Shown: one piece after another, positions 56,275 through 64,000 of the stretch
Numbering within the stretch: the stretch's first letter is position 1
Layout: every line of letters starts with the position of its first letter
From: an uncultured Rubrobacteraceae bacterium
GTDB lineage: Bacteria > Actinomycetota > Rubrobacteria > Rubrobacterales > Rubrobacteraceae
Length of the DNA: 64,000 nt
Assembly (NCBI GenBank): GCA_902806085.1
Contig: CADCVH010000079.1
Location: 62,001 to 126,000, forward strand
Direction: 5' to 3'
Notes under the pieces: model-generated
Told to the model about the DNA's origin: nothing
Database searches by the model: none
The model's input: the letters and a program-made list of their open reading frames with translations, nothing else
Program-made: the position numbers and the translations under genes

Positions 56275-57177
56275 ATGAGGACTTTCATACTACTGGCGCT
56301 GGCGGGGCTAGGGGCGCAGTTGGTTGATGGGTCGTTGGGGATGGCCTACGGGGTCTCTTCGACCACGTTGTTGCTGTTCGTGGGGGTCGCGCCGGCGTTG
56401 GCGTCTGCGGCCGTGCACATTTCCGAGGTCGGGACCACGGCCGTTTCGGGCATCTCGCACGCCTCGTTCGGCAACGTGGACTGGTCGAAGATCGTCTGGA
56501 TGGCGGTTCCCGGGGGGATCGGGGCGTTCGCGGGCGCGTATTTGCTGGTCTACGCCTCGACCGCCGAGGCGACGGCCGGGCTGGTCGAGCCGTTGGTGGC
56601 GATCATCCTGTTCTCCCTCGGCGTCTACGTGCTCTCCCGCTTCGCCTTCAGGCGCCACGAGCGCCCCGTCAACATCAGGCCGGTGAGCCGCCGGTTCCTC
56701 ACCCCCCTCGGCCTCGTGGCCGGGTTCCTGGACGCCTTCGGCGGCGGCGGTTGGGGGCCGATCTCCACGCCGACCCTCCTCTCTTCGGGCCGGATGGAGC
56801 CGCGCAAGGTCATCGGGACGGTGGACACCAGCGAGTTCGTGGTCGCCCTGTGCGCCAGCATCGGTTTCCTCTTCAGCCTGAGCTTCGCCCAGATACCGTG
56901 GCAGGTCGTCGGCGCGCTGTTCGCCGGCGGCATCATCGCGGCCCCGCTGGCGGCCTGGATCGTCAAGAAGCTCCCGACCCGCATCCTCGGCACGGCCGTG
57001 GGCGGCGTCATCCTGCTGGTCAACATGAAGACCTTCTTCGAAGCTGTCGGCCTCACCGGGGTGCCGGCCACCATCGGCTACTTCTTGATAGTGGGCGTCT
57101 GGGTCGCCGCCATGGTCTTCGCGATATCCGCCATCCGCCGCGACCGGTCCATCGGCGCGGAGGGCCAGCCGGCCTAG
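56275..57177 (+). CDS. Sulfite/sulfonate exporter TauE/SafE family (TSUP) protein
   Basis: A 300-residue membrane protein with eight to nine helices and the usual inverted halves: GAQLVDGSLGMAYGVSSTTL in the first and AGFLDAFGGGGWGPISTPTL in the second. The family exports sulfite, sulfoacetate or other small anions, or imports some. In this island, sulfite made by persulfide oxidation or by excess assimilation is the probable substrate. ATG 56275 follows AGAGGAG. It is monocistronic with a near-consensus promoter. Confidence 0.92.
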   Translation: MRTFILLALAGLGAQLVDGSLGMAYGVSSTTLLLFVGVAPALASAAVHISEVGTTAVSGISHASFGNVDWSKIVWMAVPGGIGAFAGAYLLVYASTAEATAGLVEPLVAIILFSLGVYVLSRFAFRRHERPVNIRPVSRRFLTPLGLVAGFLDAFGGGGWGPISTPTLLSSGRMEPRKVIGTVDTSEFVVALCASIGFLFSLSFAQIPWQVVGALFAGGIIAAPLAAWIVKKLPTRILGTAVGGVILLVNMKTFFEAVGLTGVPATIGYFLIVGVWVAAMVFAISAIRRDRSIGAEGQPA

Positions 57178-57320
57178 AGCCTTCTGCCTTCGGCTAAGGC
57201 CGGATAGACACTACGCAGATACGCGGCGGGTTCGGGCTTCGGTCCGGCCCCGCCGTTTCGCGTGGTAAGGCGTGGGGCTCGGCGGTGGTGTACCTTCTTC
57301 GAAAAGGGAGAGGAGACCGG

Positions 57321-57926
57321 ATGAAGACGGTCGAGTTCTACTACGACCTCGTGAGCCCGTATTCGTACCTGGCGCGCGGCGAGGTGACGAGGATCTGCCA
57401 GGAGCGCGGGGCGGAGTTGGTGCTGCGGCCGATGCTGCTCGGGGCGGTCCACAACGCCGTCGGCCTTCAGGCCCCGATAGAGACGAAACCCAAGGCCCGT
57501 TACCAGGCGAAGGACATCCAACGCTGGGCCGGGCACTACGGCCTGCCGATGGACTTCCCGGAACCGTTCCCTTTCCGGACCCTAAAGACGATGCGCACCG
57601 CGATGTTCCTGCAGGGGAGGGGGGAGTTGGAGGCGTTTACCCGCGAGGCGTTCGCCCTGTACTGGGAAGAGGGGGGCGCCCCGAAGGGTTTGGAGGAGGC
57701 CGATGAGGACGGGCCCGTCTCCGAGGTGGCGCGCAGGATCGGGGCCGAGGCCGAGGAGGTTCTCGCGGGGGCTTCCGCCCCCGGGGCGAAAGAGGCGCTC
57801 AAGGCCGCGACGGGCGAAGCGGTGGAGCGGGGCGTGTTCGGGGCGCCGGCGTTCTTTGTGGGGGATGAGATGTTCTGGGGCAACGACAGGCTGCACTTCG
57901 TCGAGGCGGCGTTGGGGAGGGCTTGA
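57321..57926 (+). CDS. DsbA-like 2-hydroxychromene-2-carboxylate isomerase family protein
   Basis: A 201-residue thioredoxin-fold protein of the GST kappa-like HCCA isomerase group. Recognisable parts are VEFYYDLVSPYSYLARGEV, LRPMLLGAVHNAVG, and GVFGAPAFFVGDEMFWGNDR. The usual active-site cysteines of DsbA are replaced by SPYS, as in this isomerase family, which uses glutathione or no cofactor for cis-trans isomerisation in aromatic catabolism. A true substrate is unknown. ATG 57321 follows GGAGAGGAGA. It converges on the PucR-like fragment. Confidence 0.88.
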   Translation: MKTVEFYYDLVSPYSYLARGEVTRICQERGAELVLRPMLLGAVHNAVGLQAPIETKPKARYQAKDIQRWAGHYGLPMDFPEPFPFRTLKTMRTAMFLQGRGELEAFTREAFALYWEEGGAPKGLEEADEDGPVSEVARRIGAEAEEVLAGASAPGAKEALKAATGEAVERGVFGAPAFFVGDEMFWGNDRLHFVEAALGRA

Positions 57927-57935
57927 TCCCCGGGG

Positions 57936-58727
57936 TTACGGGGGCGGCTCCGGTTGCGGCCCGGGCCGTTGTTCGTGGCGCAGCCAGACGAACGCCGCCA
58001 GGGAGATCGCGGTCCGGTCCTTCGGGGAGGCCAGGTCGCCGTCAAGGACGCGCTGCGCGGTTCGCACCCTGTAGCGGACGGTGTTCTCGTGGACGTAGGG
58101 GCGGTGGGCGGCCTCCGCTGTGGAGCACGAGGCGAGGACGCAGCAGAGGGTCTCGGTGAGGGACGAGCCACTCTCCTCGTCGCGTTCTATCAGGGGCCCC
58201 AGCACGTACTTCGCGTAGTCCGAGAGGTGATCGGCGAGCCTCGGGTTGTCCAGCAGGGCGTCGAGGCCGCGGCCGCTGACCTCCACGACGTAACGGCCTT
58301 CGCGCCCCGCGCGGGCCTCCCGCACGGCGTCCGTCGTCCTGTTCAGGGCGGCGCGAAGGCCGTCGAAGGAATCGTAGCCGGCCCCGTGCGCGAGCCACAA
58401 GGGGGCGGGGCCGAAGATCCTCAAGAGCGCGTCGCGGACGGCGGACGGCTCCCCGCGCACCCCGTCCCGCAGCAGCATCACCCCGACGCCGTCCGCGACG
58501 ACCAGCGGGGCCCCGAGGTGCTCCAGGACCACGTCCTCGGCCATCACCTTCAGGCGGGCGCCGTCCGGACCGCCGGGGATGCCCCTCTCCCAAGCGATGG
58601 CCCAGACCTCGCCCAGGGCCATCGCGGCGTCCTCCAGGAGGTCGTCCGGCCACTCGCCGGGGGGCACCTCCACAGAGGGCCAGAGGTAGAGGCGACCGCG
58701 CCCGGCCTCGGCGCCTGCCAGCGGCAC
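57936..58727 (-). CDS. CdaR/PucR-type regulator, probably N-terminally truncated
   Basis: A 263-residue remnant or short form. The C-terminal PucR helix-turn-helix domain is intact: LTETLCCVLASCSTAEAAHR and YVHENTVRYRVRTAQRVL. Upstream of it are a GGDEF-like or ligand region with DSFDGLRAALNRTTDAVREA. Full-length members usually have 380-550 residues, so the N-terminal domain seems lost at about 58727, where an MFS pseudogene begins on the other strand. GTG 58727 gives the longest supported protein, but no ribosome site is present. It may be inactive. Confidence 0.72.
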   Translation of the reverse strand: MPLAGAEAGRGRLYLWPSVEVPPGEWPDDLLEDAAMALGEVWAIAWERGIPGGPDGARLKVMAEDVVLEHLGAPLVVADGVGVMLLRDGVRGEPSAVRDALLRIFGPAPLWLAHGAGYDSFDGLRAALNRTTDAVREARAGREGRYVVEVSGRGLDALLDNPRLADHLSDYAKYVLGPLIERDEESGSSLTETLCCVLASCSTAEAAHRPYVHENTVRYRVRTAQRVLDGDLASPKDRTAISLAAFVWLRHEQRPGPQPEPPP

Positions 58728-58730
58728 GCC

Positions 58731-59290
58731 GGGCTCTCCCGCACGGCGATCCTGACGGCCACGCTGATAGCCGCGGCGGTCGAGCTTTTGGCCGTGCCGC
58801 TCTTCGGGGCGCTCTCGGACCGGGTGGGGCGCAGGCCGATCTACCTGTTCGGGGCGGTCTTCACGCTCCTGTTCGCGTTCCCCTTCTTCTGGCTCATGAA
58901 CACCGAGAACATAGTCCTGATCGTGCTCTCCGTCGTGCTCGCCCTGGCCGTCGGCCACGCGGCGATATACGGGCCGCAGGGCGCGTTCTTCGCGGAGCTT
59001 TTCGGGACGCGGGTGCGCTACTCGGGCGCCTCGACCGGTTACCAGCTCGCCTCGATCTTCGCCGGGGCGCTCTCCCCGATCATCGCCGTCGCGCTGCTGG
59101 CGGTTTCGGGTGGCCGGCGGTGGCCATACAACCAGTCGTGATGGCCCTCATCACCATCGTTGCCGTCGTCCTGGCGAAAGAGACGCACCTGGACGACATA
59201 GAGGCCGAGCACGGCGCGGAGCAGCAACTCATAGCCGAGAGCGCCGGCACCGTCGGCCCCGACGGCTCGCCCCGGCCCCGGGTGCGGTAG
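58731..59290 (+). pseudogene. MHS-family MFS transporter remnant, truncated and frameshifted
   Basis: The reading frame starts within what would be helix 7 (GLSRTAILTATLIAAAVELL) and continues PLFGALSDRVGRRPIYLFGA, GHAAIYGPQGAFFAELFG and RYSGASTGYQLASIFAGALS, matching the second half of the intact transporter at 62595. A shift near 59110 breaks the frame; the end continues in another frame as VVMALITIVAVVLAKETHLD and stops at 59290. No N-terminal half exists upstream; instead the PucR-type remnant begins. It is a deletion relic of a paralogue of the 62595 gene. Confidence 0.87.
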
Positions 59291-59407
59291 CCCCAGGACC
59301 CCTACCCGGGCGTCGCGCGCTGCGGCGCCCGGGTTGTATAGTTGGGCCAGGCAGTGGAGTGCGGTGGGGCCAGGAAGACCCCGGTCCCCGGACCCGGAGG
59401 AGGAACC

Positions 59408-60190
59408 ATAAGCGAAACGACTTCTTCGCCCGTCCCCGCGGTGGGCGTGGACCTGACGGGGCGCAGCGCCCTTGTGACCGGCGCCGCCAGCGGCATCGGC
59501 CGGGCCGTGGCCGAACGGCTGGCCCGGGCGGGCGCGGCGGTTACGGTGCTCGACCTCGACGGCGAGGCCGCCGAGAGGGTCGCCGGCAGCATCGGCGGCG
59601 AGGCCGTGCGGGCCGACCTTTCGGATTACGAGATGCTCGACGCCTTGGAGTTCGAGGCCGACGTCGTGGTGAACAACGCCGGGGTGCAGCACGTGGCGGC
59701 CGTGGAGGAGTTCCCGCCCGAGAAGTTTTCGATGATCCTGAGGATCATGCTGGAGGCCCCGTTCAGGATCGTGCGCAAGGCCCTGCCGGGGATGTACGAG
59801 AAGGGGTGGGGGCGGGTGGTGAACGTGTCGTCTGTGCACGGCCTGCGGGCCTCGCCGTACAAGTCCGCCTACGTCGCGGCCAAGCACGGGCTGGAGGGGT
59901 TCTCCAAGACCGTGGCGCTGGAGGGCGGGCCGAAGGGCGTAACCAGCAACTGCGTCTGCCCGGCCTACGTGCGGACGCCGCTGGTGGAGGGCCAGATCTC
60001 GGACCAGGCAAAGCGGCACGGGATCGCCGAGGACGAGGTCATAGAGAAAATCATGCTGACCGAGACCGCGATCAAACGCCTCGTCGAGCCGGAGGAGGTC
60101 GCCGAGGTCGTCGCCTTTTTGTGCGCGCCCGCGGCCTCGTTCGTCAACGGCGCCTCCCTGACGATGGACGGCGGCTGGACGGCCCGATAG
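59408..60190 (+). CDS. 3-hydroxybutyrate dehydrogenase-type SDR, apparent ATA start
   Basis: A 260-residue SDR from codon 59408. The cofactor motif is ALVTGAASGIGRAVAERLAR, with NNAG at VVVNNAGVQHVA, the catalytic set NVSSVHGLRASPYKSAYVAAK and the family-typical VAEVVAFLCAPAASFVNGAS. It matches D-beta-hydroxybutyrate dehydrogenases, which oxidise 3-hydroxybutyrate to acetoacetate with NAD. AGGAGG at 59398-59403 points to ATA at 59408 as the start; the nearest accepted starts would add or remove implausible stretches. TATAGT at 59337-59342 is a -10 candidate. The acetoacetyl-CoA synthetase gene follows 13 bases later. Confidence 0.85.
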   Translation: MSETTSSPVPAVGVDLTGRSALVTGAASGIGRAVAERLARAGAAVTVLDLDGEAAERVAGSIGGEAVRADLSDYEMLDALEFEADVVVNNAGVQHVAAVEEFPPEKFSMILRIMLEAPFRIVRKALPGMYEKGWGRVVNVSSVHGLRASPYKSAYVAAKHGLEGFSKTVALEGGPKGVTSNCVCPAYVRTPLVEGQISDQAKRHGIAEDEVIEKIMLTETAIKRLVEPEEVAEVVAFLCAPAASFVNGASLTMDGGWTAR

Positions 60191-60203
60191 AGGAGGAACG
60201 CGC

Positions 60204-62210
60204 ATGACCGAAACCACCGAGGGAAAACTCCTCTGGGAACCCTCCCCCGAGTTCCGCGAGAACTCGACCATCGCCCGCTACATGGGGTGGCTGCGGCGGG
60301 AGAAGGGCCTCCCTTTCGAGGACTACACCGCGCTGTGGGAGTGGTCCGTGACCGACCTCGACGGCTTCTGGTCGAGCCTCTGGGAGTTCTTCGATATCCA
60401 GTCTTCCAAACCCCCAGAAGGGGTGCTGGGACGGCGGGAGATGCCGGGGGCTGAGTGGTTCCCGGGGGCGGAGCTGAACTACGCCGAGCACGTCTTCCGC
60501 AACGCCGGCGAACGCCCTGGCGAACGCCCTGGCGAACGCCCCGACGAACCTGCCCTCGTCCACGCCTCGGAGCTGCGCCCGCTTGGGGAGACGTCCTGGC
60601 GGGAGCTCGAGGGTAAGGTCGCCGCCTTTGCGGCCGGTCTTTCGGGGATGGGCGTGGGGCGCGGCGACCGGGTCGTGGCCTACCTGCCGAACGTGCCGGA
60701 GGCGGTCGTCGCGTTTCTGGCGTGCGCCTCTTTGGGCGCCGTGTGGTCGAGCGCCTCGCCGGACTTCGGGGCGGGGAGCGTGGTGGACCGGTTCGCCCAG
60801 ATCGAGCCGAAGGTCCTCGTGGCCTGCGACGGCTACCGCTACGGCGGCAAGGACTTCGACCGTACCGACGTCGTCGCGAGGTTGCAGGGGGAGATCCCAA
60901 CGCTCCAGAAGACCGTCCTCCTCCCGTACCTCGACCAAGGGGCCGACACCGCGGCCCTCGACGACGCCGCCCTCTGGGACGACGTGCTGGCCGCGAACGA
61001 GGGCGCGCCCCTCCGTTTCGAGCGCGTCCCCTTCGACCATCCGCTTTGGGTCCTCTACTCCTCGGGGACTACGGGGTTGCCAAAGGCCATCGTCCAGAGC
61101 CAGGGCGGCATCCTGCTCGAGCACCTCAAGAAGGGGCGCCTGCACATAGACTTGGGTCCCAACGACCGCTTCTTCTGGTTCACGACGACGGGCTGGATGA
61201 TGTGGAACCTGCTCGTCGGCGGCCTGCTAGCCGGTGCCACGGCCGTCCTCTACGACGGCAGCCCCGCCCACCCGGGCATGAACGTCCTGTGGAAGCTCGC
61301 CCAGGATACCGGCATAACCCACTTCGGGACAAGCGCCGGCTACCTGACCGGATGCATGAAGGCCGGGATAGAGCCGGGGCGGGACTTCGACCTCTCCGCG
61401 CTCAAGGGTGTCGGCTCGACCGGCTCCCCGCTCCCGCCCGAGGGCTTCGGGTGGGTCTACGGGCACGTCGGGGAGGACCTCTGGCTCTACTCGACGAGCG
61501 GCGGCACGGACCTCTGCACGGCGTTCGTCGGCGGGGTTCCGCTGTTACCCGTGCGGGCGGGGGAGCTCCAGGCGCGGTCGCTCGGGGCCGCCGTCCACGC
61601 CTTCGACCCCGACGGTAAGCCCGTCATCGGCGAGGTGGGGGAGATGGTCATAACCGCGCCCATGCCGTCGATGCCCGTCTTTCTGTGGAACGACCCCGAG
61701 GGAGAGCGGTACAGGGAGAGCTACTTCGACGTCTACCCTGGCGTGTGGCGTCACGGGGATTGGATCCTCGTAAACGGGCACGGCGGTTGCGTCATCTCCG
61801 GGCGCTCCGATTCGACCATAAACCGCGGGGGCGTCAGGATGGGCACGAGCGAGATCTACTCCGCCGTCGAGGGCGTCGAGGAGGTCGCCGACAGCCTCGT
61901 CGTGGACATACCAAAGCCCGGCGGCGAATCCTTTATGCCCCTCTTCGTCGTCCTGGAAGAAGGCGTGGAGCTCGACGACGACCTCAAGAACAAGATAAAG
62001 CGGAGCATCCGCGAGCGGACCTCCCCGCGCCACGTCCCGAACGAGATCTTCGCCGTACCCGACGTCCCGAAGACCCTCAACGGCAAGAAGCTCGAAGTGC
62101 CCGTAAAGAAGATCCTATCGGGGACCCCGCCCGAGGAGGCCGCCAGCCGCGACTCTTTAGGCAACCCCGAGTCCCTCGACCGCTTCGCCGAACTGGCGGA
62201 GAAGATCTAG
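60204..62210 (+). CDS. Acetoacetyl-CoA synthetase
   Basis: A 668-residue ANL ligase with the long N-terminal cap of the acetoacetate-CoA ligase group (FEDYTALWEWSVTDLDGFWS, ELNYAEHVFRN). The AMP loop is LYSSGTTGLPKAIVQSQGG near residue 285; later come STSGGTDLCTAFVGG and the catalytic-lysine end VPKTLNGKKLEVPVKKI. It converts acetoacetate, ATP and CoA to acetoacetyl-CoA, the step after the upstream dehydrogenase. Together they allow use of 3-hydroxybutyrate. A GERP repeat from 12-bp units is at residues of about 102-113. ATG 60204 has GAGGAGG. Confidence 0.94.
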   Translation: MTETTEGKLLWEPSPEFRENSTIARYMGWLRREKGLPFEDYTALWEWSVTDLDGFWSSLWEFFDIQSSKPPEGVLGRREMPGAEWFPGAELNYAEHVFRNAGERPGERPGERPDEPALVHASELRPLGETSWRELEGKVAAFAAGLSGMGVGRGDRVVAYLPNVPEAVVAFLACASLGAVWSSASPDFGAGSVVDRFAQIEPKVLVACDGYRYGGKDFDRTDVVARLQGEIPTLQKTVLLPYLDQGADTAALDDAALWDDVLAANEGAPLRFERVPFDHPLWVLYSSGTTGLPKAIVQSQGGILLEHLKKGRLHIDLGPNDRFFWFTTTGWMMWNLLVGGLLAGATAVLYDGSPAHPGMNVLWKLAQDTGITHFGTSAGYLTGCMKAGIEPGRDFDLSALKGVGSTGSPLPPEGFGWVYGHVGEDLWLYSTSGGTDLCTAFVGGVPLLPVRAGELQARSLGAAVHAFDPDGKPVIGEVGEMVITAPMPSMPVFLWNDPEGERYRESYFDVYPGVWRHGDWILVNGHGGCVISGRSDSTINRGGVRMGTSEIYSAVEGVEEVADSLVVDIPKPGGESFMPLFVVLEEGVELDDDLKNKIKRSIRERTSPRHVPNEIFAVPDVPKTLNGKKLEVPVKKILSGTPPEEAASRDSLGNPESLDRFAELAEKI

Positions 62211-62594
62211 AACCCCGGGCGGTCAGCCTTGGGCAAGACCGAACGACTGACCGCCCTTGCACAAAACTCGCTCTCTCAGCATCGGGCCATCTCTGAGAAG
62301 CCTCCACCACGACGCAACCCGCGGTGTGGTCGCCAGGAACCGAGCGCCAAAGACCGCAAGCAACTATTGACTCTAGTCCCCGCGTGCTTTAGCTTGCCCC
62401 ACAGGGGAGCGAAGGAAGGAGCCTGTACAGCGCGGCGCGGGGAGTCCGCGAACGGAGAGCCGCGGGCGATCGATGCAACGCGCGAGGCGGTTTACGGGAT
62501 GAGATCTCCGAATGCCGTCTCCCTGGTGGTCGGCCCGCGGTTCTCCGGATCTACCGAAACCTGATACCCGAAGCCTCCAAGAAAGGAGCCATGC
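62211..62594 (+). promoter_or_regulatory. Noncoding gap: hairpin, promoter and long leader before the MHS transporter
   Basis: GGGCGGTCAG (62217-62226) and CTGACCGCCC (62247-62256) form a perfect 10-bp stem just after the ligase stop and may end that transcript. TTGACT (62367-62372), 17 bases and TAGCTT (62390-62395) make a promoter. This leaves a leader of nearly 200 bases with several short GC stems but no riboswitch that I recognise. The second copy of the dispersed 24-bp repeat is at 62553-62576. AAAGGAG at 62581 is the ribosome site. Confidence 0.6.
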
Positions 62595-63989
62595 ATGACG
62601 ACTTCCGGCGTAGGGGAGGCGGGGCCGAGCCCGTCCACGGTAAGGAAGGTGGCGCTTGCCGCGTGCACGGCCACCTCCATCGAGTGGTACGACTTCTTTA
62701 TCTACCTGACGGCGGCGGCGCTTGTCTTTCCGGCGCTGTTCTTCGCCGAGGGCCTTGACCCCACGATCGCGGTGCTGGCCTCGTTTAGCACGGCGGCGGT
62801 CGGCTTCGTGGCGAGGCCAGTGGGCGGCGCCCTCTTCGGGCACTTCGGGGACAGGTTCGGGCGCAAGCCCACCCTCGTCTTCGCGCTCGTGATGATGGGC
62901 GCGGCCTCGACCCTTATCGGACTGCTGCCGACCTACGCGACTATCGGGAGCCTCGCGGCGCTCTTGCTCGTGTTGCTGCGCTTCATCCAGGGGCTCGCCA
63001 TCGGCGGGCAGTGGGGCGGGGCGGCGTTGCTCGCCACCGAGTACGCCCCCGAGGGGAAGCGCGGCTTCTACGGTTCCTTCGCCCAGATAGGCGTCCCGGT
63101 CGGGCTCATCATCGGGAACGTGGTCTTTTTGGTCTTGTCTGGGACGCTTTCGGAGGAGGCCTTCCTCGCCTGGGGCTGGCGCGTGCCGTTCCTCTTGAGC
63201 GTGGTCCTCATCGGGCTCGCGATGTACATACAGCTCAGGATCGAAGACACCCCGGTCTTCAGGCAACTGGAGGAGAAGGCCCGCCAGCAGCAGCAAGGGG
63301 GCGAGGGGCCGGTGCAGCAAGGCTCGCCCTTGATCGAGGTCTTCCGCAACCATCCCAAGCAGGTCCTGCTCGCGGCGGGGGCGTACATCGTCGTCAACGG
63401 CACTTTCTACATCATGATCACGGGTACTTTGGACTACGGCACCAGGGAGCTCGGCATCGGCCAGAGCACGATGCTCGCCATCGTCCTGTTCGGCGCGTCG
63501 GCCGGCCTCCTCGCCAACCCCGGCTTCGGCGCCCTCTCGGACATACTCGGGCGGCGCAGGGTGTACATGGCCGGTGCGATCCTCATGGCGCTGTGGGCGT
63601 TCCCGATGTTCTGGCTCCTGAACACGGCCACGCCCGTGCTCATGATCCTGGGCCTCGTCGTCGGCAACTCGGTTTTGGCGATGATGTACGGCCCGCAGGC
63701 AGCCCTCTTCGCCGAGATGTTCAGCGCCAGGGTGCGCTACTCGGGCGCCTCGATGGGGTACCAGATCGCCTCCGTCTTCGCCGGCGGTCTCGCCCCCATA
63801 ATCATGGTCTCACTCCTGGACGCCACCGGAACGTCGGCCTCCGTCTCCCTTTACATAATCGTCATGGCCGCCATCACCCTCCTCTCCGTCTACCTCGTGA
63901 CCGAGACCTTCGAGGACGAGATGGCCGAAGACCAGGCCCGCGAGAGCCAGGCTGAGGCCTCGGAGAGCCGGGATACGGTTACCAGCTAG
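62595..63989 (+). CDS. MHS-family major facilitator (metabolite:H+ symporter)
   Basis: A 464-residue 12-helix transporter. Family marks are CTATSIEWYDFFIYLTAAAL in helix 1, FGHFGDRFGRKPTLVF in the 2-3 loop, GGQWGGAALLATEYAPEGKR in helix 4-5 and GALSDILGRRRVYMAGA in the second half. MHS members import shikimate, alpha-ketoglutarate, proline/betaine or other small acids; an import role for hydroxybutyrate or acetoacetate would fit the upstream genes. ATG 62595 has AAAGGAG. The closest relative in the window is the pseudogene at 58731. The last 11 bases of the window after its stop hold nothing. Confidence 0.94.
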   Translation: MTTSGVGEAGPSPSTVRKVALAACTATSIEWYDFFIYLTAAALVFPALFFAEGLDPTIAVLASFSTAAVGFVARPVGGALFGHFGDRFGRKPTLVFALVMMGAASTLIGLLPTYATIGSLAALLLVLLRFIQGLAIGGQWGGAALLATEYAPEGKRGFYGSFAQIGVPVGLIIGNVVFLVLSGTLSEEAFLAWGWRVPFLLSVVLIGLAMYIQLRIEDTPVFRQLEEKARQQQQGGEGPVQQGSPLIEVFRNHPKQVLLAAGAYIVVNGTFYIMITGTLDYGTRELGIGQSTMLAIVLFGASAGLLANPGFGALSDILGRRRVYMAGAILMALWAFPMFWLLNTATPVLMILGLVVGNSVLAMMYGPQAALFAEMFSARVRYSGASMGYQIASVFAGGLAPIIMVSLLDATGTSASVSLYIIVMAAITLLSVYLVTETFEDEMAEDQARESQAEASESRDTVTS

Positions 63990-64000
63990 GGTAGCGCGTA

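Noticed and set aside
62396-62594. Known riboswitch in the MHS transporter leader
   Set aside because: No conserved core of a common riboswitch class (TPP, SAM, cobalamin, glycine or similar) could be recognised by eye.

Overview
The window looks like a chromosomal segment of a high-GC actinobacterium, most probably a Rubrobacter relative. This is an inference from about 68-70% GC, very frequent TTG and GTG starts, several apparently leaderless genes and the mix of gene families. No rRNA, tRNA, CRISPR array, insertion sequence or prophage is visible. Genes are dense, with short overlapping operons on both strands.

Left part (1-10.7 kb): a beta-keto acid cleavage enzyme cut by the edge and a methyltransferase-like gene precede a nitrogen-compound cluster. 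That cluster holds a Rieske oxygenase, a monomeric sarcosine-oxidase-type flavoprotein, a LysR regulator with a nested dyad operator, an asparagine synthase and two paralogous nitrilases. The likely theme is oxidative N-demethylation and amide chemistry. A group-2 sigma factor with a strong promoter follows.

Middle (10.7-34.6 kb): a fused FAD/Fe-S D-2-hydroxyacid dehydrogenase with NudC; a VapBC pair sharing a symmetric bidirectional promoter with a RidA gene; a FUSC transporter; redox genes controlled by a TetR with twin operators; PdxH; an FAH hydrolase; a GlcD dehydrogenase; a Vps62-like membrane protein; a lone B12-binding domain; a crotonase; an ECF41 sigma factor with a recognisable autoregulatory promoter and a downstream oxidoreductase operon; and a CocE hydrolase/SDR pair divergent from an MFS/TetR pair.

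Right part (36.6-64 kb): two membrane-tailed sulfotransferases, an acyl-CoA ligase, a group of tiny genes, and a metal-efflux operon (chrA, a split chrB, fetAB-like). A sulfate-activation and sulfation island lies at 48.4-57.2 kb: APS kinase, sulfatase, Stf0-like sulfotransferase, a decayed sulfonate-type binding protein, a sulfotransferase/ATP-sulfurylase fusion, carbonic anhydrase, persulfide-dioxygenase-like hydrolase and a TauE/SafE exporter. ATP sulfurylase and CysC would make PAPS, sulfotransferases would use it, the sulfatase would release sulfate, and the last two proteins would handle reduced sulfur and sulfite. Its transcription units share a GTAG[A/G]CAA motif. The window ends with a 3-hydroxybutyrate dehydrogenase/acetoacetyl-CoA synthetase pair for ketone-body use, beside a deletion scar joining a truncated PucR-type regulator to an MFS pseudogene, and an intact MHS-family transporter.
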